A stretch of DNA of 64,000 nucleotides, from the NCBI GenBank assembly GCA_035299425.1, contig DATGWP010000080.1, forward strand, positions 1 through 64,000, written 5' to 3'. How positions within the stretch are numbered: the stretch's first letter is position 1; every line of letters begins with the position of its first letter. Positions 8,175-17,421 of this stretch are shown in pieces. A program made the position numbers and the translations under genes. Under the pieces are notes generated by a model that was not told the DNA's origin, did not search any database, and saw nothing but the letters and a program-made list of their open reading frames with translations. This stretch comes from Bog-950 sp035299425 (GTDB lineage: Bacteria; Bacteroidota; Bacteroidia; Chitinophagales; LD1).

Positions 8175-10781
8175 ATGTTTTATCGCTTTCTAATTGTGGC
8201 AGTTGTGTTAAGTGTGGTAGGTTCATGCTCTACTTCGAAAAACGGGCGTAAAGGTAAAAACGCCATGACTATAGATATGGATACGGTAGAGGTGATAGCC
8301 TCGCGCGAAAACCCTTACCGGGCATCGGCTACCAAAGATTTTGACCTGGTACATACCAAACTTGAGGTGGGCTTTAATTACCAGCTGCAACAACTAAATG
8401 GCAAGGCAACTATTACGCTTAAGCCTCATTTTTATCCACAATACACGCTTACGCTGGATGCCAAGCAATTTGACATAAAGCAGGTGAGCCTGGTAACAGG
8501 CCCCGATTCGCGCGAAGGGCTCCAATACACCTACGATTCGCTGGAATTGAAAATACAGTTAGACAAAAAATATGAGGCGGGGCAGCAGTTCAAGATTTAC
8601 ATAGAATACACTGCCAAACCCGAAGAGCTTAAAAAGGGCGGCAGCGCGGCTATTACTGATGATAAGGGGCTTTATTTTATTAACCCGCTGGGCAAAGACA
8701 CCAGCAAGCCCATACAGATATGGACACAGGGCGAAACTGAATCGAACTCTTGCTGGTTCCCTACTATTGACAAGCCTAACCAGAAATTTACCGATGAGAT
8801 TTACATAACACACCTGAAAAAGTATTCATCGCTGAGCAACGGTGTGCTGGTATCGTCTACCCCGGTAAACGACAGTATGGTAACCGACTACTGGAAAATG
8901 GACCTGCCCCATGCTCCCTATCTGGTAATGATGGCCGTGGGCGATTTTGCCATAGTGCGCGATATGTGGCGTGATGTGCCGGTGAACTACTACGTAGAAA
9001 AAGCTTATGAGCCTTACGCTAAAAAAATATTTGGTAACACACCCGAGATGATGGAGTTCTTCTCGCAAAAGCTTGGTTTTGATTACCCATGGCCAAAATA
9101 CTCGCAGGTGGTAGTGCGCGACTATGTGAGCGGAGCTATGGAAAACACATCGGCTACCTTGCATGGTGAGTTTATACAGCGCGATTCGCGCGAGTTGCTG
9201 GATGAAACCTACGAGGATGTTATTTCGCACGAGTTGTTTCACCAGTGGTTTGGCGATTTGGTTACATCTGAAAGCTGGAGCAACCTGCCGCTGAATGAGT
9301 CGTTTGCTACCTACGGCGAATACCTGTGGAACGAATACAAGTACGGGCGCGAGTATGCCGACTATAAGTTGCAAATGAACTTTGATAAGTATATGGTTGA
9401 GGCCAATGAGAAAAACGTAGACCTGGCCCGCTTTTACTACGAAGACAAGGAAGATATGTTTGATGCGCACAGCTACGAAAAAGGCGGGCTGCTTTTACAT
9501 TACCTGCGCAAAACGGTTGGTGATGAAGCCTTTTTTAAATCGGTGGAGCTGTATTTGAAGACGAACCAGTTTAAGCCGGTAGAGATACACCAGCTGCGCA
9601 TGGCCTTTGAAGAAGTGACTGGTAAGGATATGAACTGGTTTTTTAACCAGTGGTTTTATAATTCGGGCCACCCTATGCTGAACGTGAGCTATAGCTACGA
9701 TGCTGATAGCATATATGTAACCGTAGAGCAAAAACACAACATAGAGAAACCGCTTACGTACCAGCTGCCATTTAGAATTGATGTATGGTATGGCAAGGTG
9801 ATAAGCAGCTACAACGTAGTGCTGAAAAAGAAAAGCCAGGTGTTTGCCTTCCAGGCATATGGCAAACCCGATTTGATTGATTTTGATGCGGAGCGCGTGG
9901 TATTGGCCGGTAAAAAAGAAAACAAGACGATAGAGAATTATGTATTTCAATACCATAATGCACCGCTATTTGCACAGCGGTACGATGCGCTGAAAGCGTT
10001 GACAGAAAAACAAAAAGAGAGCGCCGCAGCAAGGCAAACATTTGTAGATGCGATGCACGACCCGGCCTATTTCCTTCGCCAGTTTGCTATAGATGAACTG
10101 GAGATACCGAAGGATAACAAGGATAGTATACTCGCCACCATGGCAGAACTGATCAAGAGCGATAAGGTATCTACCGTGCGCCGGTCGGCTATTTTAAAAT
10201 TAAGTAAGCAGCCAACTGCCCTTGATTACAAAACGTATTACGAAACGGCTATAGGAGATAGCTCGTACGAAGTTGCGGCCTCGGCGCTTAAAGCCATAAA
10301 CGAGGTAGACACCAAGAAGGCACTGGAGATTGCAAAACAGTTTGAGAAATCTGACAATCATGATATGGCAGGCAGTGTGGCCGATGTGTATGCCAAAAAA
10401 GGGGACGAGAGCTACCAGGGCTTTTTTGAAACCAAACTGCGCAACATTACAGGCATAAACAAGTATTCATTGCTTTACTACTATGCTAACTTTTTGACCC
10501 GCATGGATAAAGCCGTGGTGCTAAAAGGAATACAAACCTTAGAAGAACAGGCTATGGCTACGGACAACCACTTTTTGATTAGTGGTGTTAAAGGCTCGCT
10601 TAAGCGCATTGTAAAATCATTTGATGATAAGAAGAAACGCGCGCAGAGCCAAATGGCAAGCGAACAAAGCACGAGTGCCAAGATGGAACTGGCAGAGAAA
10701 GTAAGTGACTACGATTTGATAATAAGCAACGCCAATGATGCTGTGCTGCGTGTGACTAAGAAGAATGAGTTGAAGAAGTAA
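8175..10781 (+). CDS. M1 family zinc aminopeptidase, predicted lipoprotein
   Basis: An 868-aa metallopeptidase predicted to remove N-terminal residues from peptides in the cell envelope. The substrate-binding motif GAMEN is at residues 320-324. The zinc site is HELFH (H352, E353, H356) with the third ligand E375 in LNESFATY, the canonical HEXXH-X18-E spacing. The N-terminus (MFYRFLIVAVVLSVVGSCS) ends in a lipobox, so the protein is probably lipid-anchored. After the catalytic core (to about residue 560) comes an alpha-helical HEAT-like tail. It is divergent from the AsmA-like gene and convergent with purH, with a shared terminator between them. The exact peptide specificity is unknown. Confidence 0.93.
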   Translation: MFYRFLIVAVVLSVVGSCSTSKNGRKGKNAMTIDMDTVEVIASRENPYRASATKDFDLVHTKLEVGFNYQLQQLNGKATITLKPHFYPQYTLTLDAKQFDIKQVSLVTGPDSREGLQYTYDSLELKIQLDKKYEAGQQFKIYIEYTAKPEELKKGGSAAITDDKGLYFINPLGKDTSKPIQIWTQGETESNSCWFPTIDKPNQKFTDEIYITHLKKYSSLSNGVLVSSTPVNDSMVTDYWKMDLPHAPYLVMMAVGDFAIVRDMWRDVPVNYYVEKAYEPYAKKIFGNTPEMMEFFSQKLGFDYPWPKYSQVVVRDYVSGAMENTSATLHGEFIQRDSRELLDETYEDVISHELFHQWFGDLVTSESWSNLPLNESFATYGEYLWNEYKYGREYADYKLQMNFDKYMVEANEKNVDLARFYYEDKEDMFDAHSYEKGGLLLHYLRKTVGDEAFFKSVELYLKTNQFKPVEIHQLRMAFEEVTGKDMNWFFNQWFYNSGHPMLNVSYSYDADSIYVTVEQKHNIEKPLTYQLPFRIDVWYGKVISSYNVVLKKKSQVFAFQAYGKPDLIDFDAERVVLAGKKENKTIENYVFQYHNAPLFAQRYDALKALTEKQKESAAARQTFVDAMHDPAYFLRQFAIDELEIPKDNKDSILATMAELIKSDKVSTVRRSAILKLSKQPTALDYKTYYETAIGDSSYEVAASALKAINEVDTKKALEIAKQFEKSDNHDMAGSVADVYAKKGDESYQGFFETKLRNITGINKYSLLYYYANFLTRMDKAVVLKGIQTLEEQAMATDNHFLISGVKGSLKRIVKSFDDKKKRAQSQMASEQSTSAKMELAEKVSDYDLIISNANDAVLRVTKKNELKK

Positions 10782-10790
10782 TAAGGACCA

Positions 10791-10845
10791 ACAGCCACAT
10801 ACCCCGTCCGGTGCAGAGCCACCGTCCACCCCTCTCAAGAGGGGA
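10791..10845. repeat. Dispersed intergenic element, copy B
   Basis: Near-identical to 4088-4144, starting ACAGCCACATACCCCG and ending in the same CCCCTCTCAAGAGGGG palindrome (10829-10844). It starts 9 bp after the aminopeptidase stop codon and ends 12 bp before a terminator. Confidence 0.75.
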
Positions 10846-10857
10846 CAATCCATACCC

Positions 10858-10897
10858 AAACAGAAAGGGCTAAACAATTGTTTAGCCCTTTCTGTTT
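10858..10897. terminator. Bidirectional terminator between aminopeptidase and purH
   Basis: A perfect inverted repeat with 20-nt arms (10858-10877 and 10878-10897) contains AAAGGGCTAAACAA, with A-rich and T-rich edges that serve both strands. It lies between two convergent genes. Confidence 0.85.
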
Positions 10898-10912
10898 TAT
10901 AATGTTTTGATT

Positions 10913-12439
10913 CTAGTGTTTAAAGTGCCTTACACCGGTAGTAACCATGGCCTGGTTGTTTTTGTTAGCGGCATCTATCGAGTCCTGGTCTTTGATGCTG
11001 CCGCCCGGTTGAGAGATGGCAGTGATGCCGGCCTCGTGCGCTATCTGCACACAATCGGGGAAGGGGAAGAAGGCGTCGCTGGCCATTACAGAGCCTTGTA
11101 AATCGAAACCAAATTCTTTGGCTTTACGAATAGCATTTTGCAAGGCATCTACGCGTGATGTTTGCCCGCAGTTGCTGCCAATCAATTGCTTGTTTTTTAC
11201 TAAGGCAATACCGTTGCTTTTTAAGTGTTTAACAGCAATTACTGCAAAAGCTAAATCGTCAATTTCCTTATCGGTAGGGGCTTTGGTAGTAACCAGTTTA
11301 AACTCGTTTTTGCCTTCGGCTTTATTGTCTACATCCTGTGCTAATACACCATTTAACAGGCTCTTGTACTGTATTGGTTGTGGTTTGTAGTCAGTGGTTT
11401 TTTGTTTAATCAATATGCGGTTCTTCTTCGATTTTAATACGGCTAAGGCATCCTCATCGTAGCCGGGTGCAGTAAGTACTTCGAAGAATAGAGAGTTTAG
11501 CTCATTGGCAGTAGCTAAATCAATAGTGCGGTTGGCGGCAATAACACCCCCAAAGGCTGAGGTAGTATCGCAGGCAAAGGCTGCCTTGTAAGCTTCGCTG
11601 ATGGTAGGACGCGATGCAAGGCCACAGCTGTTGGTGTGCTTAATAATGGCAACCGTAGGCTCGCTGAATTCCGCTACCAGGTTAACCGAAGCTTCTACGT
11701 CTACCAGGTTGTTATACGATAATTCTTTACCGTTTAGTATTTCAAAAATCTCATCAAGGTTGCCGTAGAATACGCCGCGCTGGTGGGGGTTTTCGCCATA
11801 ACGAAGCACCTTGGCGTTCAGTTCGCTCTTCTTAAATACTTCGAAGTTAAACTCGTTGTTGAAGTAATTAAAGATAAGCGTGTCGTAATGCGAAGAGGTC
11901 ATAAATGCTTTAGCGGCAAACTCCTTACGGTCCTGCAAATCGCTTTCGCCGTTCTTCTCTTGCAATAACTGCAACAATTGGCCGTAATCGTTACGGGTAG
12001 AAACGATAATGGTATCGTTAAAGTTTTTGGCCGCTGCCCGGATAAGCGAAATACCGCCGATGTCTATTTTCTCTATGATATCTTCTTCCCCTTTGCCTGC
12101 CTTTACGGTTTCTTCAAAAGGATATAAGTCAACTATTACTAGGTCAATCTCCGGTATTTCGTATTGCGCCATTTCCTTCTGATCGCTTTCGTTATCGCGG
12201 CGGCCAAGAATACCACCGAATACCTTAGGGTGCAGGGTTTTAACACGTCCGCCAAGGATAGAAGGGTAAGAAGTAAGGTCTTCTACGGCCGTTACTTTAA
12301 CACCCAGGCCCTCTACAAAACTCTGGGTTCCGCCGGTGCTGTAAATTTTTACACCCAGCTTGTCCAGCTCTTTTACTATCAGGTCGAGCTTATCTTTATA
12401 GAATACAGAAATGAGGGCGGATTTTATCTTTTTGCGCAT
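10913..12439 (-). CDS. purH: Bifunctional AICAR transformylase / IMP cyclohydrolase
   Basis: Catalyses the last two steps of de novo purine synthesis: formylation of AICAR from 10-formyl-THF, then ring closure to IMP. The 508 aa have the usual two-domain layout: an N-terminal MGS-like cyclohydrolase domain with the KTLHPKVFGGILGRR motif, and a C-terminal transformylase domain with RYGENPHQ, the catalytic KHTNSCG, and a terminal stretch containing SQPGGSIKDQDSI. Length is normal for the family. No other purine genes are adjacent. The gene converges on the M1 aminopeptidase across a strong palindromic terminator. Confidence 0.97.
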   Translation of the reverse strand: MRKKIKSALISVFYKDKLDLIVKELDKLGVKIYSTGGTQSFVEGLGVKVTAVEDLTSYPSILGGRVKTLHPKVFGGILGRRDNESDQKEMAQYEIPEIDLVIVDLYPFEETVKAGKGEEDIIEKIDIGGISLIRAAAKNFNDTIIVSTRNDYGQLLQLLQEKNGESDLQDRKEFAAKAFMTSSHYDTLIFNYFNNEFNFEVFKKSELNAKVLRYGENPHQRGVFYGNLDEIFEILNGKELSYNNLVDVEASVNLVAEFSEPTVAIIKHTNSCGLASRPTISEAYKAAFACDTTSAFGGVIAANRTIDLATANELNSLFFEVLTAPGYDEDALAVLKSKKNRILIKQKTTDYKPQPIQYKSLLNGVLAQDVDNKAEGKNEFKLVTTKAPTDKEIDDLAFAVIAVKHLKSNGIALVKNKQLIGSNCGQTSRVDALQNAIRKAKEFGFDLQGSVMASDAFFPFPDCVQIAHEAGITAISQPGGSIKDQDSIDAANKNNQAMVTTGVRHFKH

Positions 12440-12538
12440 GGTAGAGAGGTTTTTATTAATGCGCGCGAATGTATCGCCAATTTTCGATTTTGAATTGCCT
12501 GCTTTGGTTTTTTAGTAACAGGTTTTCCACCTAGAGCC

Positions 12539-13474
12539 TTACAGGTTTTTCAGTTTTTCCCACAAATCTGGCAGCTTTTTAATGATAGCTACCTGCCTGG
12601 CAAATGTGCGCGCCTCTACAGCGGGGTAGCCTATGTAGGTTTTGCCGCCCTCCAGGTTATTGGGTACAGCGCTGGTAGCCATTACAATAGCATCGTCGCC
12701 AATGGTTATGTTTTTGTTTACCGCTACCTTTCCATACAGGGTAACACGGTTGCCGATTTTAGTGTTACCTGCAATACCTACCTGTGCAGCTATAATACAA
12801 TGCTCGCCAATTTTTACATCGTGGCCTATGTGTACCTGGTCATCTAGCTTGGTGCCTTTGCCTATTACCGTGTCGCTGCTTACACCGGCATCTATAGTGG
12901 TGCCGGCGCCTATTTCTACATCGTTTTCGATTACTACCCGGCCGGCACTGTGCATTTTGTCGTAGTTAGGCTTCTGGCGTTTGTAATAAAACGCATCGCC
13001 GCCAATAGTGGTGTTGGCGTGTATTATTACGTTATCGCCTATTTGCGTGTAGGCATAAATGGTAGCGTTGGGGTGTATTACACAGTTTTTGCCTATAGTT
13101 ACCTGCTCGCCCACAAAGGCATTGGGGTAAATGTATGTTCCTGCGCCAATTATAGCGGTTGTACCTGTGTTTTTATCTGTGCGCAGCTCTGGTTTAAAGC
13201 GATGGGCCAGGGCATTGTACGCCTCGAAAGGATTAGCGGTATATAACAGAACTTTACCCGCCGGCGCCTCTACCTTTTTATTAATCAGTATAATGGTTGC
13301 CTTTGAGCGCAGGGTGAAATCGTAATACTTTTCGTGGTCAACAAAGGTTACGTCGCCTTCTTCTACGTTGTGTATCTCGTTAAGCCCGTGCACTAAAATG
13401 CTGCCATCGCCAATAATTTCGGCATTGGCCCATTGAGCAACCTGGCTGGCGGGTATGGGTTCTTTTAATTTCAT
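12539..13474 (-). CDS. lpxD: LpxD-type UDP-3-O-acylglucosamine N-acyltransferase
   Basis: Predicted to transfer a 3-hydroxyacyl chain from acyl-ACP to the 2-amino group of UDP-3-O-acylglucosamine in lipid A synthesis. The N-terminal part (residues 1-90) is the LpxD uridine-binding-like domain. From about residue 105 there are left-handed beta-helix hexapeptide repeats (IGAGTYIYPNAFVGEQVTIG onward). The motif DDQVHIGHDVKIGEH carries the histidine equivalent to the catalytic base. At 311 aa it is a little shorter than typical LpxD (about 340). It is not next to lpxA, lpxC or fabZ, so it may be a second LpxD-like paralogue rather than the main lipid A enzyme. Confidence 0.85.
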   Translation of the reverse strand: MKLKEPIPASQVAQWANAEIIGDGSILVHGLNEIHNVEEGDVTFVDHEKYYDFTLRSKATIILINKKVEAPAGKVLLYTANPFEAYNALAHRFKPELRTDKNTGTTAIIGAGTYIYPNAFVGEQVTIGKNCVIHPNATIYAYTQIGDNVIIHANTTIGGDAFYYKRQKPNYDKMHSAGRVVIENDVEIGAGTTIDAGVSSDTVIGKGTKLDDQVHIGHDVKIGEHCIIAAQVGIAGNTKIGNRVTLYGKVAVNKNITIGDDAIVMATSAVPNNLEGGKTYIGYPAVEARTFARQVAIIKKLPDLWEKLKNL

Positions 13475-13539
13475 TTTATCAATAATAGAGATATGTTCTG
13501 GAAAAATGTTTCATTTGGAAATAAACATAATTATTAAGT

Positions 13540-15459
13540 ATGAAAAAAGCACTGTTGGCAGTGCTCCTATGCAACTTCATCCACGAAGTATTTAGCCAAA
13601 ATAGCTGGGGGAAAGCGGACATAAAGCAGTTTACAAACCAATATTGCCCATTTGACAGTAGTGCTAATGCAATGGTGTTATTTGACCATTGCGATATAAG
13701 CTTTGATAGAGGAAATAACTATGCAGTTATCTACCGCCAGCATAAGCGCATTCAAATATTAAATAAAGAAGGCTACAGCAACGCCACTGTAAGCATACCT
13801 TTTTACATGGAAGAAAACACCGTTGGAATAGAAATAAGAGCCCAAACACTTAATGCCGGAAAAAATGGAGAGCTGTTAGTAACAAAAATTGATAAGAAGG
13901 CAATATTTGAAGAGCATGTGGGAGGCAATCACTACAAGAAAAAATTCTCTTTTCCGGATGTAAGGGAAGGAAGTATATTGGAATACGAATTTACCAGCCA
14001 ATATCGAGCGGCAGGCCGGTCATTACGCGACTGGTATTTTCAAACAGATATACCCACACTTGAGAGTTCAGTGAGCCTGAATACCCCTATGTTTTTGCAC
14101 TATACAGCTGTGTTACAAAGCCCTATTGCCCTAAGCACAAGCTCTGACGAAAATAATAGTGACAATACCTTTTCTTTTTATGCCATGAAAAATATTCCCG
14201 CCATAAAATCAGAAAAATACGTTACCACCCTTAAAGACTATACAGCGCAGATACACTTTATTTTGAACAGCGCTAACATACCCGGACAGCCGCTGGTAAA
14301 GTTTCATGAAAGCTGGAGCGAGGTATCGCAAGAACTTTTAACAAGCAGCGCATTTGGATTTGTTTTGGATGGCACGGGAGAGCACCGGCGTATGGCTAAG
14401 GAATTGACCAAAGGAGTCAACAATTCGCTGGAAAAAACAAAAATCATCTACAAGCATATTACAGAAAAAATGAAATGGAATGGTGTTACCGATTTTATAC
14501 CTGATAACCGGCTGGCCAAAAAATATAACGAAGGCCTTGGCAGTTCGGCTGACATTAATATGATGCTTATAGATATGCTACGCGCTGCAAATGTAACTGC
14601 AGACCCTGTAGCTATAAGCACCCGAACCAATGGCAAAGTAGATAGGGTGGTACCTGACATGGGCCAGTTTAACCATGTAATTGCCCTGGCCGAAACCGAT
14701 AGCGGGAGTTTGCTATTAGACGCAACAAGCGACTTCAGGCCCTATAATTTACTGGCCCTTGAAGACTTAAATAATGGAGGCCTGAGAATGGGTTCGCCCT
14801 ATGCCAGTTGGGTAGATATAAAACCAGTTAAAAGCTCCGCCTCTACTATAGCCATAAGTATGCGGTTAGATTCTACAGGCAAAATATATGCTAAAGGCAA
14901 CTTAACAACAAGCGATTATGAGTCGCTACCATATCGTTCTGCATTGCAGAGCACCGCACCGGATGAATGCCTTAGGCAAAACCTGGTATTGGCGCAGGAA
15001 ACAGAAATAAGTAACGTAGCTGTTACAAATCAACTGGATAATAGTCAACGACTGAAAATTTCTTTTGATTTGCAGAGCACCAACGATGCACCGGAGGCTT
15101 CACATATTTATCTCAATCCTTTTGCCCTTAAATTCAGAGATGATAACCCTTTTAAACTCAGCAGCCGCACTTACCCTGTAAACTTTGGATATCCATTTGA
15201 GGAGAACATAAAAATATCGCTTGCCATACCAGACAACTATACAGTGGCTGAGTTGCCTAAATCTTTAAACGCGAAACTTGAGGACGAATCGGCCAGTTTT
15301 ACACTGCTGATTGCCAAGGCAGAGAGAAACATTCAAATAAATACTTCCTTAAAAATTAAAAAAACCGAGTACGCTACTGATATGTATGAAAACCTTAAAT
15401 CTCTTTTTTCTCATTTAATAGAAGCCTACAGTTCTGTTATAGTGCTTGAAAAAAAATAA
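13540..15459 (+). CDS. DUF3857 / transglutaminase-like secreted protein, catalytic Cys replaced
   Basis: A 639-aa protein with a signal peptide (MKKALLAVLLCNFIHEVFSQ), an N-terminal DUF3857 beta-rich domain (roughly residues 50-250) and a transglutaminase-like core (roughly 285-400). The core keeps the His (H379 in QFNHVIAL) and Asp (D394 in LLLDATSD) of the protease/transglutaminase triad. The position normally occupied by Cys (GDCKD in related proteins) reads GSSAD at 334-338, so it is probably not a cysteine hydrolase. The C-terminal third is beta-rich. It is followed after 1 nt by a gene of identical length and architecture, clearly a tandem paralogue, and probably forms an operon with it. 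Function unknown. Confidence 0.85.
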   Translation: MKKALLAVLLCNFIHEVFSQNSWGKADIKQFTNQYCPFDSSANAMVLFDHCDISFDRGNNYAVIYRQHKRIQILNKEGYSNATVSIPFYMEENTVGIEIRAQTLNAGKNGELLVTKIDKKAIFEEHVGGNHYKKKFSFPDVREGSILEYEFTSQYRAAGRSLRDWYFQTDIPTLESSVSLNTPMFLHYTAVLQSPIALSTSSDENNSDNTFSFYAMKNIPAIKSEKYVTTLKDYTAQIHFILNSANIPGQPLVKFHESWSEVSQELLTSSAFGFVLDGTGEHRRMAKELTKGVNNSLEKTKIIYKHITEKMKWNGVTDFIPDNRLAKKYNEGLGSSADINMMLIDMLRAANVTADPVAISTRTNGKVDRVVPDMGQFNHVIALAETDSGSLLLDATSDFRPYNLLALEDLNNGGLRMGSPYASWVDIKPVKSSASTIAISMRLDSTGKIYAKGNLTTSDYESLPYRSALQSTAPDECLRQNLVLAQETEISNVAVTNQLDNSQRLKISFDLQSTNDAPEASHIYLNPFALKFRDDNPFKLSSRTYPVNFGYPFEENIKISLAIPDNYTVAELPKSLNAKLEDESASFTLLIAKAERNIQINTSLKIKKTEYATDMYENLKSLFSHLIEAYSSVIVLEKK

Positions 15460-15460
15460 A

Positions 15461-17365
15461 ATGATGTTGCAACTAATCAGCAGGTTATTAATTATTGTGT
15501 GCGCGCTGGCAATTTACCCGGCTTATGGAAACAATTATAGCATTAGCAACATTGCCGACTCTCTTAAAAAAAATGCCAATGCTGTTGTGCGAATGAACGT
15601 GGCAGTATTGCGTTTAAAGGACACGCACTATGCCACCTACACCGAAGATAAGGTAATATCCATACTAAACCCCGCAGCCGAAAGTGAAGCAACCATTACT
15701 ATTTATTATGATGAAGACGAAAGGCTGGTTTCTTTTAAAGCCTGGGTGTTGGACGCCGATGGCAATGTAATTAAACAGGTAAGCAAGCAGGATGGAATAG
15801 ATGTTTCGGCCTGTGACGATGAAGAGATAACCAAAACAAGGGTAAAGTATTGGAACCTTAACCAGCTAAATACCCCTTATACCATCCACTATACTTACCA
15901 AAAAGAGTTCTCCAGCACTTGTTTTCTTCCTAAATGGCAACCGGCCCGCACAGAAAAGGTGGCTATTGAATCGGCCAGGTTTTCACTAATTACAGAAAAA
16001 GCAACAGCTAATTACACTTCAGCCAATGTGGTACAAACGTCTAACCTAAGCGGCTCCTATAACTGGGAGGTAAATAATTTTCCGGCTCTTAAGGAAACAG
16101 ATTATTCCACCAATGTATTTCAAAAATTGCCGTGGGTAGCGGTGATGGCGCACAACTTTACTTTATATAATGTTAGCGGCTCTTCTTCTACCAAAGAGGC
16201 GCTGGGGAAATTTGTGCAGCAGTTAATAGCCGGCAGCAATGAGTTGGAAGGACTGAACGAACCCGAGCTCGAAAAAATTGTTGCTTCAGGCGCTGATAAA
16301 AAAAGTATGGTTAGTCAGCTGTACAAGTATGTGCAGCGCAACTATAGGTACATGAGCATACAATTAGGCATAGGTGGCTGGCAACCACAAAAGGCCAGCG
16401 TAACTATGAAAAAAAAATATGGTGATTGTAAAGCACTTGTAGTGCTGATGCAGGCATTGCTGAAAAAAGTAAATATTGATTCATATTATACTTTGATAAA
16501 TACGAACGACAATAGAATAGAACTAAAAGAGAACTTTCTGCATACCTTCTTTAATCATGTAATTTTGTGTGTGCCTATAGGTAATGACACCATATGGCTG
16601 GAATGTACCAGTCCTAATGCGCCGCCTGGCTACCTGGGTAGCTTTACAGAAAACCGTAACGGCTTATTAATTTCCGAAACCGGTGCTCAAATTGTAAAGA
16701 CTCCAGCTTACACCGAAACCTTTAATACTAACCGGGCTGCCAGTGAAATAAAAACCGGCGATGACAATACCCACTCTATTACTTCCCGCTGTACTGTAAC
16801 AGGCGAATTGCAGGAAAGGCTGCGCTATGCCCTGGCCTCTAAAGATGAAAAGCGGATTGAGCCATCTATTTTCAATATCATCCACTCGGCAAATACTAAA
16901 ATCAGTTCGTACAAAATCGTAGAAATAAGGGGAGACATTCCGTCGATTACAATCGATTTACAGTTAAGCAATCAGGGTGTGGTAAGAAAAACAGCCTCGC
17001 GTCTTTTTATCCGAACTGACATGTTTAAACCGATTAACTCTTTGACGATGGACGGCGGCCAGGCATATACAGATGTGCAAATACAAACCGGATTAACACA
17101 ATCGGACACCTTGATTTACGCTATATCAGCAGGCTATGTGCCCGAAAATTTTACCTCTGGCGAAAAACGCGATATATCATCCCCGTTTGGATATGCCAGC
17201 ATTGAATTGGCGTATAATGCCGGGAATGGGTCTATGAAAATTGTGAGAACTTTTTGCTTAAAGGAAGGCGTTTACCCCGCATTACAATTTAAGCAGTTCA
17301 GCGATTTTACAATAAAGGCTATAAAGCTCTATTGCCCGGAGCTGGTGTTAAAGAAACCGGAATAA
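15461..17365 (+). CDS. DUF3857 / transglutaminase-like secreted protein
   Basis: About 634 aa, paralogous to the preceding gene. An in-frame TTG at 15446 overlaps the upstream gene; I prefer ATG 15461, one base after its stop, which yields the signal peptide MMLQLISRLLIIVCALAIY. DUF3857 occupies the N-terminal half. The transglutaminase-like core has G321-D322-C323 (GDCKA) and H366 (FFNHVILCV), but the usual Asp is Glu (E381 in WLECTSP). This copy therefore keeps the nucleophile that its neighbour lacks. It may be an envelope cysteine hydrolase or a peptide-binding scaffold; the substrate is unknown. Translational coupling with the upstream gene is likely. Confidence 0.85.
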   Translation: MMLQLISRLLIIVCALAIYPAYGNNYSISNIADSLKKNANAVVRMNVAVLRLKDTHYATYTEDKVISILNPAAESEATITIYYDEDERLVSFKAWVLDADGNVIKQVSKQDGIDVSACDDEEITKTRVKYWNLNQLNTPYTIHYTYQKEFSSTCFLPKWQPARTEKVAIESARFSLITEKATANYTSANVVQTSNLSGSYNWEVNNFPALKETDYSTNVFQKLPWVAVMAHNFTLYNVSGSSSTKEALGKFVQQLIAGSNELEGLNEPELEKIVASGADKKSMVSQLYKYVQRNYRYMSIQLGIGGWQPQKASVTMKKKYGDCKALVVLMQALLKKVNIDSYYTLINTNDNRIELKENFLHTFFNHVILCVPIGNDTIWLECTSPNAPPGYLGSFTENRNGLLISETGAQIVKTPAYTETFNTNRAASEIKTGDDNTHSITSRCTVTGELQERLRYALASKDEKRIEPSIFNIIHSANTKISSYKIVEIRGDIPSITIDLQLSNQGVVRKTASRLFIRTDMFKPINSLTMDGGQAYTDVQIQTGLTQSDTLIYAISAGYVPENFTSGEKRDISSPFGYASIELAYNAGNGSMKIVRTFCLKEGVYPALQFKQFSDFTIKAIKLYCPELVLKKPE

Positions 17366-17421
17366 ATACGCCCTTTACTATTCGCTTTTCTCCATTACAT
17401 TCGCCTCTCAAAATATAACGA

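Noticed and set aside
8826..9470. A 214-aa minus-strand open frame
   Set aside because: It lies wholly antisense to the M1 aminopeptidase core, including the HEXXH region, and has no protein-like features.
15446..15460. TTG start for the second DUF3857 gene, overlapping the first gene
   Set aside because: ATG 15461 gives a cleaner signal peptide and a 1-nt gap; the TTG adds only five lysine/asparagine-rich codons.
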